Source: WJMT01 sp964599635 (GTDB lineage Bacteria; Acidobacteriota; Aminicenantia; Aminicenantales; Aminicenantaceae). From it: 64,000 bases of DNA. The notes below the pieces were generated by a model, which had not been told where the DNA came from, searched no databases, and saw nothing but the letters and a program-made list of their open reading frames with translations. The first letter of the stretch is position 1, and every line of letters starts with the position of its first letter. The position numbers and the translations under genes are program-made. Shown here in pieces: positions 7,778 through 16,152 of this stretch. Location of the stretch: assembly GCA_964599635.1 (NCBI GenBank), contig CAZRGM010000039.1, forward strand, positions 193,424-257,423, given 5' to 3'.

Positions 7778-9301
7778 ATGAATGCAAGATTAAAAATAAT
7801 CTCATTCGTGTTTTTAGTGGGAACAGCTCATCTATTTTTTACAATTCATTTGGGTGGAACTCTCTTAGATAACAATATAAAAGAGATCACAAAAAAGGTA
7901 GTTCCCTCTGTTGTAAAAGTAGAATCCATCAATGGCATGAGAAAGGTTGCAACCGGCGTTGTGATAGGAAAAGATGGATTTATCGTCACTACTGCGTTGG
8001 TCTCACCAGTTGGAACAGAGATTTCTGTAGAAACTTCTGAGGGGAAAAAGTATGAGGCAGAGTTTATCGGAATGGATCCCGTGACTCATATTGCTTTAGT
8101 AAAAGCTGGAGCCAATGAGTGGAAATCAATAGAGTGGGGAGAAAAGAAGAATATTGAGGTTGGTTCATGGATAAGCGTGGTGTCTGTATCTCCAGAAAAT
8201 TCCCCAGCTGTAACTGAGGGAATCGTGAGTTCTATAGCCGAGGATAAAATTCGTTTGAATGTCTGTGTGATGCCCGGTTCAAGCGGGAGCCCTGTTATTA
8301 ATGAGAAAGGCCAGATGGTGGGCCTGATAAGGGGAGTCTATTCAGGACAGACTGAGTTTGGTGTTTATGATGATGATGATATTGACAGAAGGTTGAGTCG
8401 AGGGACTTTCTCATTAAGCATCATAGGAACTCCCATTTCTGGATTGGCTGTGGCTATTCCCATTGATGTCGTAAAAAAAGTGGCCACAGAAATCAAAGAG
8501 AAAGGAAAAGTCCAGAGAGGGTGGTTAGGAGTATCGATCATTGAGAACCAGGTTGAAGAAATAGAAGTTCTGGATGTTGATAAGGATAGCCCAGCGGAAA
8601 AAGCCGGGCTGAAAAAAGGTGATGTTGTTTTGCAGTTTGACAAAGAAAAAGTCATAAGCCCTGATATGCTTGCTCATAAAATCAGAATGCACAAACCTGG
8701 CGATAAAGTGGAGATAATGATTAAAAGAGGAACAGGAACAGAAAACATTAAAGTTGAGTTGGGTGAATATTCGGATAAATACATTATGGAAGAGTTTAAG
8801 GAAAAGTTTCCGATTTTATTTTCTCCAGACAAATTTAAGCTGGAAAAGATTATTACACCCAGAGAAAAAGCTTTTTCCTTCATGAGAAGGGAAAAGAATT
8901 ATATTGGTGTGTATCTTGAAGAAATCAATAGAGATCTTTCGAAGTATTTTGGAGTGTCTGAAGGGACGGGCTTGTTGATAGCAAAAATTGTCAAAGATGG
9001 GCCCGCAGAGAAATCAGGGTTAAAAGTCGGGGATGTCATAATCAGAGTTGATGGAAAAAGAATAGAAAAAATGATAGAAATCGAGGAGATTATCAGACAG
9101 AAAAAAGATGATAGAAAGATCAGGATTGAAGTTATTCGTGATAGAAAAGTAAAGGAATTTGAAGTCCAAGTGGAAAAGAAAGAAGCAAGCTTTCCCTTCC
9201 TATCTTATTTTAATGAAGAAAATGAACACCTTGGAGAGTATTTGGAAAAGGAAGTTAGATTTCAAAATAAATTTATCAGCTATCGGTGCATAAAAGTTTA
9301 G
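7778..9301 (+). CDS. HtrA/DegP-like two-PDZ protein with disrupted catalytic triad
   Basis: A 507-residue protein: N-terminal signal/anchor helix (about 6-28), trypsin-like domain (about 35-235), PDZ1 (about 246-332), a linker, and PDZ2 (about 375-468). The Ser loop is kept (GSSGSP, nucleophile S169). The position of the catalytic His, normally TNNHV, reads TTALV (71-75), and the Asp normally in DxALLK is His (H104 in THIALVK). Two of three triad residues therefore appear lost, and the protein is probably a periplasmic pseudoprotease, chaperone or sensor. It follows the sigma and membrane-protein genes with AGGAGG before its ATG, and a hairpin terminator lies 26 nt after its stop. It could sense misfolded proteins and act on the anti-sigma, but not through a standard triad. 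Confidence 0.88.
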   Translation: MNARLKIISFVFLVGTAHLFFTIHLGGTLLDNNIKEITKKVVPSVVKVESINGMRKVATGVVIGKDGFIVTTALVSPVGTEISVETSEGKKYEAEFIGMDPVTHIALVKAGANEWKSIEWGEKKNIEVGSWISVVSVSPENSPAVTEGIVSSIAEDKIRLNVCVMPGSSGSPVINEKGQMVGLIRGVYSGQTEFGVYDDDDIDRRLSRGTFSLSIIGTPISGLAVAIPIDVVKKVATEIKEKGKVQRGWLGVSIIENQVEEIEVLDVDKDSPAEKAGLKKGDVVLQFDKEKVISPDMLAHKIRMHKPGDKVEIMIKRGTGTENIKVELGEYSDKYIMEEFKEKFPILFSPDKFKLEKIITPREKAFSFMRREKNYIGVYLEEINRDLSKYFGVSEGTGLLIAKIVKDGPAEKSGLKVGDVIIRVDGKRIEKMIEIEEIIRQKKDDRKIRIEVIRDRKVKEFEVQVEKKEASFPFLSYFNEENEHLGEYLEKEVRFQNKFISYRCIKV

Positions 9302-9327
9302 GCTTGCTTTTATGTTTCAATTTTTGA

Positions 9328-9361
9328 GGAGGCAGGGAGCTGAAAACTCCCTGCTCCTTTT
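9328..9361. terminator. Rho-independent terminator, bidirectional
   Basis: GGAG (9328-9331), a bulged G and CAGGGAG (9333-9339) pair with CTCCCTG (9347-9353) and CTCC (9354-9357) around a 7-nt loop, followed by TTTT. It lies between the convergent HtrA-like gene (+) and trmH (-). On the minus strand the T-run equivalent is weaker, so it mainly serves the plus strand. Confidence 0.75.
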
Positions 9362-9373
9362 AAACAGGATTTT

Positions 9374-9958
9374 TTATTTTATCCCCAGCCATTCCTCCCA
9401 GAATTTTTGATAAGTTTTTTTAGGAAGCCGATTTTTTCTGTACAGTCCTTTTTGGATTCTTTGCCGGCAGGCTTCATAGAGTATAATACCGACAGATACA
9501 GAAAGGTTGAGACTCTGGGCCATACCAAACATAGGGATTTGAATGATATAATCAGAAAGGATCAAGGCTTGTTCTGAAACGCCTTCTGATTCATTTCCAA
9601 ATACAAGGGCAATGGGTTGGGTATAATCAATCAAAGTGTAATCGATAGCATCAGAATTAAGATGAGTGCTGGCAATTTTTAGTCCCTTCTTTTTTAAAAA
9701 TTGAAAGCATTCCTTGGTTGAGGAGTGATGATTGAATTGGAGCCATTTTTCTGTTTTTGTAGAAATGGATTCATTGATTGAAAATGGATCAGGTCTTGAA
9801 TGGATGATATCTATGTAAAGAATTCCTGAAGCATCACAGGTCCTTGCCACAGCACTGGCATTGTGGACGTTAGTGATGTTTTCAAGCACAACTCTGAGGT
9901 CCGGTTGACGGTGTGATAAAACGTCCCTGACTCTTTTTTTTCTCTTTTCAGTGGGCAT
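9374..9958 (-). CDS. trmH: tRNA (guanosine-18-2'-O)-methyltransferase TrmH
   Basis: A 194-residue SPOUT methyltransferase with the three family motifs: N-terminal VVLENITNVHNASAVART (motif 1, Asn and Arg), ALVFGNESEGVSEQAL (motif 2) and IPMFGMAQSLNLSVSVGI (motif 3, the knotted SAM site). It methylates the ribose of G18 in the tRNA D-loop using SAM. Length matches TrmH (about 195-230) rather than the longer RlmB, which has an N-terminal substrate domain. It is the last gene of a minus-strand run behind the ICMT-like gene (1-nt gap). Confidence 0.88.
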   Translation of the reverse strand: MPTEKRKKRVRDVLSHRQPDLRVVLENITNVHNASAVARTCDASGILYIDIIHSRPDPFSINESISTKTEKWLQFNHHSSTKECFQFLKKKGLKIASTHLNSDAIDYTLIDYTQPIALVFGNESEGVSEQALILSDYIIQIPMFGMAQSLNLSVSVGIILYEACRQRIQKGLYRKNRLPKKTYQKFWEEWLGIK

Positions 9959-9959
9959 T

Positions 9960-10508
9960 TTAAATGATTGCGTTTTTTAAAATTAAAATTGTCCAGAAAA
10001 TAATAACACCCAGGAGAGCTCTGTATTCTTTATTGTTTGAATATAAGATCCATTTGAAATTCTTATTTTCAAGCGGAAGTTTTGCTTTTACAGCTGGCAA
10101 AAATAAAGGGACTTGTTTGAATTTTTTATATTGACTGGGAAACAGTCTCTCCATTTTTTTCTTTTCAATATTTATGATGACGGGATAGAACATTAGAAAG
10201 TACAGGCAGAAAATTCCGAATACCCACCAAGAGTGAGAACCCACAGAAATGCCAATTCCTATGATTAGGTTTCCTAAGTAAAGGGGATTTCTGGTATATT
10301 CGTAGGGTCCAGACATAGTCAGTTTTTTTTCTTTTTGGATGTGCCCGCAGGCCCAAGCTCTTAAAAAGAGGCCGAGTAATGATATGAGAAATCCTAGGAG
10401 TATAAATTTGATGGATGGCCTGGAAAGAATCAGCGCCGTGATAGCGGCTATAGATCCGGAGCGGACTCTCCATTCGTAAATTTTATTTTTTAGTTTTGAT
10501 ATATTCAT
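9960..10508 (-). CDS. Isoprenylcysteine carboxyl methyltransferase (ICMT/PEMT-like) membrane protein
   Basis: A 182-residue integral membrane protein with about four to five hydrophobic helices (near 20-48, 76-98, 100-116, 158-180). It has the family hallmark GPYEYTRNPLYLGNLI (about residues 66-82), in which Tyr-Arg-Asn-Pro-x-Tyr contributes to SAM binding. Bacterial members methylate unknown small molecules or lipids. Its ATG directly follows the stop of the GT9 gene, so it belongs to the heptose operon. The substrate cannot be told from sequence; a cell-envelope lipid is a reasonable guess given the neighbours. Confidence 0.8.
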   Translation of the reverse strand: MNISKLKNKIYEWRVRSGSIAAITALILSRPSIKFILLGFLISLLGLFLRAWACGHIQKEKKLTMSGPYEYTRNPLYLGNLIIGIGISVGSHSWWVFGIFCLYFLMFYPVIINIEKKKMERLFPSQYKKFKQVPLFLPAVKAKLPLENKNFKWILYSNNKEYRALLGVIIFWTILILKNAII

Positions 10509-11555
10509 TTAGTTCAGCAGTTCTTTACATAGATGGGCGACTTCTTCAGGTTTTATTTTTTTGAGGCACTCCAATTTACGGCAGTGATGTTTATAACAGT
10601 AGCTGCATTTGATTTCATGGAAAGCGACTTTATCTCTCTTATTAAAGGGACCGTTTCGATGTGGATTGGTAGGACCAAACAAGCCGACAGCCGGAACAGA
10701 AAGAGCACATGCAGCTTGAAGAGGGAATGAATCGCCACTGACGACCAGAATGGATTCATGGATTAAAGCAAAGACTTCTTTAATAGAGAGATAGGGGACT
10801 GTAGGCACCTCTGTTTTTTCACTAATTTCATTAGCTGTTTTTTTTTCCTCTTCGTTTCCCCATAAAATTAAGGGGGATAGATTAATCAAATTGAGTGACT
10901 TTATTAATTTGATCCAATAATCTGGAAACCATCTTTTACTTTCCCAAGCTCCTCCTATATTAAAAATAACAGCATTATGATTCATAGGGATTCCTTTTGA
11001 TTTGAGTTTATCTAGAGTGGATTGGAGGAGATGTTTAGAAATTATTATGGGGAAAGTCCATTGTCTTTCATGAATTTTGAGGAGAGAAAGTAATTCTAGA
11101 TTTTTTTGAATGACGTGTATATTTTCAGATAAGGGTTCCAATTGATCGGTATAGAAAAAAGAAGCGGCCGGTTCTTTTAGATTTTTTTTATGAAAACCTA
11201 TCTTTTTTTTGGCTTTGGATAAATAAGATATGATTCCTGATTTGATGAGACCTTGAAAATCTATGCTGATGCTTTTGGTATTCTGAATGTTTGATCTTAA
11301 ATCTGATAAGGATGACCAAAATTTTCGGGTGAAGATCGGTTTATTTTTGAAATCACAGGTAATGATCCTATCTATACCTGATACTAAATCTAAGATCGGC
11401 TTCCCTTTTTTTTCGACCACCCATGTTATTGATTTTTTAGGGAAATGTTTCCTTAAAATCCAATAGGCAGGAAGTGTATGGATAATATCTCCCAAGGAAC
11501 TTAGCTTGATGATGATGATTTCATTGTATTCTGAAAAATGATTCTTTGATGTCAT
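10509..11555 (-). CDS. Glycosyltransferase family 9 (ADP-heptose:LPS heptosyltransferase-like)
   Basis: A 348-residue GT9 protein. The N-terminal IIIKLSSLGDIIHTLPA loop, the central FNIGGAWESKRWFPDYW motif and the C-terminal VSGDSFPLQAACALSVPAVGLFGPTNPHRNGP block correspond to the two Rossmann halves and the nucleotide-sugar site of WaaC/WaaF-type enzymes. It transfers L-glycero-D-manno-heptose from ADP-heptose to the lipid A core on the inner face of the inner membrane. The two genes immediately upstream in the operon make the ADP-activated heptose precursor. A C-terminal cluster of Cys (KCSYCYKHHCRKLECL) occurs in some GT9 members and may bind metal. Confidence 0.9.
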   Translation of the reverse strand: MTSKNHFSEYNEIIIIKLSSLGDIIHTLPAYWILRKHFPKKSITWVVEKKGKPILDLVSGIDRIITCDFKNKPIFTRKFWSSLSDLRSNIQNTKSISIDFQGLIKSGIISYLSKAKKKIGFHKKNLKEPAASFFYTDQLEPLSENIHVIQKNLELLSLLKIHERQWTFPIIISKHLLQSTLDKLKSKGIPMNHNAVIFNIGGAWESKRWFPDYWIKLIKSLNLINLSPLILWGNEEEKKTANEISEKTEVPTVPYLSIKEVFALIHESILVVSGDSFPLQAACALSVPAVGLFGPTNPHRNGPFNKRDKVAFHEIKCSYCYKHHCRKLECLKKIKPEEVAHLCKELLN

Positions 11556-11557
11556 TA

Positions 11558-12028
11558 TTATTTTTTATTGATGTCGATAATTATTTCAGATGTAGATTTG
11601 ATCCTTGGACCACCTGCGATAGCAACCACTCCTCCATAGAGATGAACCATGTCTTTTTCTGGGACTGTTTCTTTTGTGTAATCTGCTCCTTTGGCATGTA
11701 TATTTGGTTTGAGTTTGAGAAGAATGTCAGAAACATCATTTTTATTAAAAATTGTTACGTAATCGACAAATTCAAGAGAGGAAAGTATATCAGCTCTTTG
11801 ATTTTGGGCTAAGATAGGTCTCCCTGGACCTTTGAGGCGTCTCACAGAGGAGTCACTGTTAAGAGCAACGATCAAAATATCACCCATGTTTCCTGCTTCT
11901 TTAAGATATCTGATGTGTCCAACATGAATAAGATCAAAACATCCATTGGCTAAAACAATTGTTTTTCCTTTTTTTTTCTGTTTCGATACTATTTTTTTCA
12001 GTTTTTTTAAAGGGAGTATTTTTTTCAA
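11558..12028 (-). CDS. rfaE2: D-glycero-beta-D-manno-heptose 1-phosphate adenylyltransferase
   Basis: A 156-residue nucleotidyltransferase, equal to the C-terminal domain of E. coli HldE. It has ANGCFDLIHVGHIRYLKEA, containing the HxGH nucleotide motif, and the C-terminal family equivalent of the ISSTxI motif (IKSTSEII). It converts heptose 1-phosphate plus ATP to ADP-heptose. The start is a TTG overlapping the stop of the kinase gene by 4 nt (TTGA), so translation is coupled. Kinase and adenylyltransferase are separate genes here, as in many non-enteric Gram-negatives. Confidence 0.92.
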   Translation of the reverse strand: MKKILPLKKLKKIVSKQKKKGKTIVLANGCFDLIHVGHIRYLKEAGNMGDILIVALNSDSSVRRLKGPGRPILAQNQRADILSSLEFVDYVTIFNKNDVSDILLKLKPNIHAKGADYTKETVPEKDMVHLYGGVVAIAGGPRIKSTSEIIIDINKK

Positions 12029-13032
12029 TTTGCAGAAACGATAGCCTCCTCAAGCTCCTCCAGAGAAACTGTGGCGGTTCCTTTTTTCATCACCACGATC
12101 CCGGCAGCAAAGTTTGCTATTTTGGCGGCTTCTTTCAGCCCTGCACCTACACTCATGGCAAGAGTCAAGGCACTTATAACAGTATCTCCAGCTCCTGTCA
12201 CATCAACAATTTCATCATTTCCATAGATATTTATATTATATGATTTTTTATTTTTTTGGAATAAAGTCATTCCATTAGAACCCCTGGTAAGAAGGATGGC
12301 ATCACTGTTTGTTTTTTCTAAAATTTGATTTCCTAATTTTTTTGGAGAACGGATAACATCATAAATATCAATTCCCAGAGCTTTCCTTGCTTCATTCTCA
12401 TTCGGTGTTAAAATGGTAGCGCTTTTAAAATCGAGCAGCCTGAATCGGGAATCTAAGGCAACCGGGATTTCAGATTTTTTAAAATGTGGAATAAGGTCAT
12501 TATAAATAGACTTTTTGACAGTATGATAATTATAATCGGATATAAGGAGAGCATCACATTTATTGATTAGATTTTTTAATGCATTGGTGATAAAAGTATT
12601 GACTTTTATGGTATCGGGTACTTTGCTTTCTTTATCTATCCTTAATATTTGTTGTTTTCTCGTGTGTTCTTCGCCAGCTAATATCCTTGTTTTTGAAGGA
12701 GTGTGATAGTTTTTTAAACTCATAAGATATTGAGTAGAGATGCCGTAACTTTTAATGATGTTTATCACTTGTTTTCCCGATGCATTTTGACCTAACACTC
12801 CCACTGGGATGGGATCTGCCCCCAGTTTTTTTAAATTGAGGAGAGAATTTCCTGCCCCTCCTAATAAGAATTGGGAAGTTTTATACGAAAGGATTAGGAC
12901 AGGAGCTTCTCTTGAAATACGCCGGGTGTATCCATAGATATATTCATCAAGAATATAATCTCCCCAGACAATTATTTTCTTTCCTGAAAAGTTTCTGGTA
13001 ACTTCTAGTAATATTTTATTTTCTTTATTCAA
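12025..13032 (-). CDS. rfaE1: D-glycero-beta-D-manno-heptose-7-phosphate kinase
   Basis: A 335-residue PfkB/ribokinase-family enzyme, equal to the N-terminal domain of HldE. It carries GGAGNSLLNLKKLG near the N-terminus (sugar binding) and DVTGAGDTVISALTLAM near the C-terminus, with the anion-hole GAGD and catalytic Asp. It phosphorylates D-glycero-D-manno-heptose 7-phosphate at C1 in the ADP-heptose pathway. It is the first gene of the minus-strand heptose operon; its promoter should lie in the 175-nt gap to the divergent response-regulator gene. A heptose 1,7-bisphosphate phosphatase (GmhB) is not present in this window. Confidence 0.92.
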   Translation of the reverse strand: MNKENKILLEVTRNFSGKKIIVWGDYILDEYIYGYTRRISREAPVLILSYKTSQFLLGGAGNSLLNLKKLGADPIPVGVLGQNASGKQVINIIKSYGISTQYLMSLKNYHTPSKTRILAGEEHTRKQQILRIDKESKVPDTIKVNTFITNALKNLINKCDALLISDYNYHTVKKSIYNDLIPHFKKSEIPVALDSRFRLLDFKSATILTPNENEARKALGIDIYDVIRSPKKLGNQILEKTNSDAILLTRGSNGMTLFQKNKKSYNINIYGNDEIVDVTGAGDTVISALTLAMSVGAGLKEAAKIANFAAGIVVMKKGTATVSLEELEEAIVSAN

Positions 13033-13207
13033 TAGTGTTCAGACAAGATTTTTATCAGAATATCACAAAAAAATCAAATGATACCTATTTGAGTGCTGAT
13101 GAGGTTCTGCGAATGCATAAAATTAAAGATTTGATACCCTCATTTAATTTCATATTTTTAATTTCTGGTTAATATGAGTATAATAATTAGTAAAGAGAGG
13201 ATATTAA

Positions 13208-13630
13208 ATGGGAATTAAAATTGTCGTTGTCGATGATGACAGGATAACCTTAGCGCTTTTGGAAAAGGCTTTAATCATGAAAGGATTTTGGGTTTATAGT
13301 GCCGGAGATGGAGAGAAAGGATTTGAGTTGGTTAAAAAAGAAAAACCTTCTTTAGTGATAAGCGATATGCTGATGCCCAAGATGCATGGTTTTGATTTGT
13401 GTAAAAAAATCAAAAGTTCTGATGAATATAAAGGAACAAAAGTGATATTAATGACTGCTGTGTATAAGGATAATCTGGCTATCAAGAAAGAGGCTAGAGA
13501 TAGTGGGGCTGAAGATGTCGTTAACAAACCCCTAAACATGGAGTTGCTGGTCAAAACTATTTATAAGATATTGGATATAAAACAAAAAGATCTTAAAAGC
13601 AAGGGTGACGGTTTTGAACCTCATCATTGA
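13208..13630 (+). CDS. Single-domain response regulator (CheY-like receiver)
   Basis: A 140-residue protein that is essentially only a receiver domain. It has the acidic pocket VVDDD (D9-D11), the phospho-accepting D53 in ISDMLMP, the switch Thr in LMTAVY and the Lys in NKPLN. It has no DNA-binding or enzymatic output domain, so it would act through a protein partner. No histidine kinase is adjacent. AGAGAGG precedes the ATG and a TATAAT-like box lies at 13179-13184. A GNAT gene follows after 30 nt. Confidence 0.9.
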   Translation: MGIKIVVVDDDRITLALLEKALIMKGFWVYSAGDGEKGFELVKKEKPSLVISDMLMPKMHGFDLCKKIKSSDEYKGTKVILMTAVYKDNLAIKKEARDSGAEDVVNKPLNMELLVKTIYKILDIKQKDLKSKGDGFEPHH

Positions 13631-13660
13631 TTTTTTAATTGTTAATTCTCATAATCTGAT

Positions 13661-14176
13661 ATGGATCATAAGATAAAGATAAGACCTTATAAAAAACAAG
13701 ATCTCACCCAGGTTCTTGATTTAGTCAAAGAACTTGAATCAGAGTTAGAAAAAAAATTTAATGATGTGAATTTGAAATCAGAAATTGAGGATTATCAAAA
13801 TCGGTACTTAAATTTAAAAAATAAATACAAAACTTTTGTCGCTTTAGTTGATGATAAAATCGTAGGATTTCTCATGGGATATCCTTCTTTAGGAGCTCCT
13901 GAAGTCGATAATATGTATGATGTCCTGCCCTTTTCTTCGAAGGGAACAACAACTGAGTTTTATTTGCAAATCACTTTTGTGTTAAAACCATATCGGAATC
14001 AGGGAATATCGAAAAGACTGCACAGAAAGGTTATTGATTATGCCAGGAGAAAAGGTCATAAAGAAGTCTATGCCTGTATTGCAAAGTGGAATGTCCCTGA
14101 AATCAAAGTTATAGAGTCTATCCGCTTCAAAAAAAAAGACCTGGGTTATCGATATAGGTTGTCTTTAAAGTTATAA
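13661..14176 (+). CDS. GNAT-family N-acetyltransferase
   Basis: A 171-residue GNAT protein. Motif A is PYRNQGISKRLHRKVIDYA (about residues 109-127), with the R-x-x-Q-G-I pyrophosphate-binding loop for acetyl-CoA; the C-terminal WNVPEIKVIESIRFKKKDLGY is the usual last strand region. The acceptor substrate is unknown. It sits 30 nt behind the CheY-like gene and converges on the C69 dipeptidase gene, 10 nt away. Confidence 0.85.
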   Translation: MDHKIKIRPYKKQDLTQVLDLVKELESELEKKFNDVNLKSEIEDYQNRYLNLKNKYKTFVALVDDKIVGFLMGYPSLGAPEVDNMYDVLPFSSKGTTTEFYLQITFVLKPYRNQGISKRLHRKVIDYARRKGHKEVYACIAKWNVPEIKVIESIRFKKKDLGYRYRLSLKL

Positions 14177-14186
14177 GAACAATAAT

Positions 14187-15944
14187 CTAATCTTTTTTCT
14201 TTTCAATGGGCTTTAAATTGTTATATTCAACCAATAGTTTTAGCCACCAATCTGGATATTCCAAAGATTTTCTCTTTCTTTCTTTGACATCATAATCCCA
14301 GAGATGATTGAACCTCACCAGTAGGCGATCTCCTAGTTCCCACCAGGCATTAATGACCAGATTGGCATTGTTATTGCAGTAATCAGTTAAAAAGTTTAAG
14401 GCCGTAGAGGGATCTTTTTTATAAAGTTCTTCAGCATATTTGTCAATTTGAGAAGTCCTGTCGACAGCTGTCTTTTCCCATTTCTGCTGGGCTTCCCTGA
14501 CGTCTTTGATGGCATGTGAATAAACCACTTGAGTGTTGAAATCAACATAATCGAAGGCCCATCGTGCTGAATTTCTATTAAAGTTCCAGTGATCTCCGAT
14601 TTCAAAAGATCGGGGTATTTTTTTAATTCCGATATAAAATGGCATATAGCAAGAGGTGTCCTGAGCCCCAAAAGCCAGCCAGACAACTCCGCCTATAGGA
14701 TTGGGAAGCCAATCTCTACATTGGGTAACAGTCACGTATTCTGCCCGATTGACACTGATAGGGCGGGCGGTATTGTACTTTTTTCCCTCCAGTTCGAATC
14801 CATAAGGAAGATGATTGGGATTACTGAAAGCACCTCCCTGCAGGCCTCTCGCAGGGTAATAGGGAGTGCCTTCATATTTGTCTCTAGTCAACATCATGAC
14901 ATCATAGACGGAAAGTTTTTTATCAGGTTTCACAGAGAAGGGAAATTCCATATTGGGAGTATCAGGAGTGAAGTTTCTTGAAGGGGCCATAAGATCAAAA
15001 AAGCGCCACATCCGAGCCATTGAACCTTGACTTCCTTCAGCGCTTGATTCAGAAGGAGAGTATGCTTTTTTCCAATTGAACGGTTCTCCACTTTCAGGGT
15101 CATAAAAACCTTGTTCCACAGCAAAGGAAATCACATTTGGAGAGGCCATAAAATAGTCATTATTCTCAAGATTTAATTCGCCAATTCTAGATTCATTAGG
15201 GCAGACACTCACATGGTCGTCAGGCACTCTTTGTGCACACCATACGGCTCCGGGTTTTCCGCTTTCAGGAGTCCAAAGAGGGCCTACAGGCATGATTTCG
15301 AAAATCCAAACCTCCTTAGGATCAGATACAGCCAGCATCTCACCCGTATCTGTGTATCCATATCCATATTTTTCACCAAGCTCACCCATTATTTTTATAG
15401 CTCCTCGGGCTGTTTGGGCTCTTTCCATGGCTATTAAGGTCAGCATAGTGATGTCAAATTTTGCAGTAGGCGTTTGATTTTCCATCTTTTCACGGCATCC
15501 AATTGTGGATTCACCTAGGGCGACCTGCTGGTCGTTCATGTAACCAAATGATCCGTGGAAGTAAGAATAAGTGTGGCTGACCTGGGGAATTTCAAGTCCT
15601 GTGAAGTCATCTTTGTATTTTTCCCATTTAAGTCCCACATCCGGATCCCACGTTCTAAACTGATTGATGTGATATATTTTTCGTTTAGAGCCTTCTTCAT
15701 GATCAGCCGCAGGTTTGTAACGCCATGTCCAGTCACAAAGTCCACAGTCACAGGTATGTGTGGACATAACAGAGCCATCAGTCGATGCTTCTTTTCCAAC
15801 AATGATAACGGTACAGGCTTCAGAAGAGATAAAATCTGATTTTGATTTCTCATGGTCCTTAGAATGGGTAAAGGATACAAAGAATAGGATTAGAAGAATT
15901 GAAATTAGGCTTAATTTCTTAAGCAAAGTTTTGTTTCTTCCCAA
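14187..15944 (-). CDS. Secreted C69-family dipeptidase (Ntn-hydrolase), copy 1
   Basis: About 585 residues. A basic N-terminus and a hydrophobic stretch (SLISILLILFFVSF) form a signal peptide, followed by SSEACTVIIVGKEASTDGSV, where Cys (C44 from the TTG start) is the likely N-terminal nucleophile. C69 enzymes are Ntn-fold dipeptidases with broad specificity. The conserved QVALGESTIGCRE and ARGAIKIMGELGEKYGYGYT blocks are present. TTG at 15944 is preferred because AGGAGG lies 6 nt upstream; ATGs at 15977 and 15962 are in frame but poorly placed relative to that site. It is probably periplasmic or exported. A second, distinct C69 gene lies at 32577-34115. Confidence 0.88.
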   Translation of the reverse strand: MGRNKTLLKKLSLISILLILFFVSFTHSKDHEKSKSDFISSEACTVIIVGKEASTDGSVMSTHTCDCGLCDWTWRYKPAADHEEGSKRKIYHINQFRTWDPDVGLKWEKYKDDFTGLEIPQVSHTYSYFHGSFGYMNDQQVALGESTIGCREKMENQTPTAKFDITMLTLIAMERAQTARGAIKIMGELGEKYGYGYTDTGEMLAVSDPKEVWIFEIMPVGPLWTPESGKPGAVWCAQRVPDDHVSVCPNESRIGELNLENNDYFMASPNVISFAVEQGFYDPESGEPFNWKKAYSPSESSAEGSQGSMARMWRFFDLMAPSRNFTPDTPNMEFPFSVKPDKKLSVYDVMMLTRDKYEGTPYYPARGLQGGAFSNPNHLPYGFELEGKKYNTARPISVNRAEYVTVTQCRDWLPNPIGGVVWLAFGAQDTSCYMPFYIGIKKIPRSFEIGDHWNFNRNSARWAFDYVDFNTQVVYSHAIKDVREAQQKWEKTAVDRTSQIDKYAEELYKKDPSTALNFLTDYCNNNANLVINAWWELGDRLLVRFNHLWDYDVKERKRKSLEYPDWWLKLLVEYNNLKPIEKKKD

Positions 15945-16152
15945 TTTTTTCCTCCTTTTCATCTTTAAGTATCTCATTTTGACATAATACAGTCTATATG
16001 ATATGTTTTTTTTAGAAAAATGTTAAAGAAAAAAAAATTAAACAGAAGTCGACAGGCTTATCAATCACTATCGGTCTTAAAAATTTATCATTTAAGAATT
16101 AAAACTTAGTTTTTTTCTTCTAATCAAAGGGAATAAAAATAACTTTTGGACA

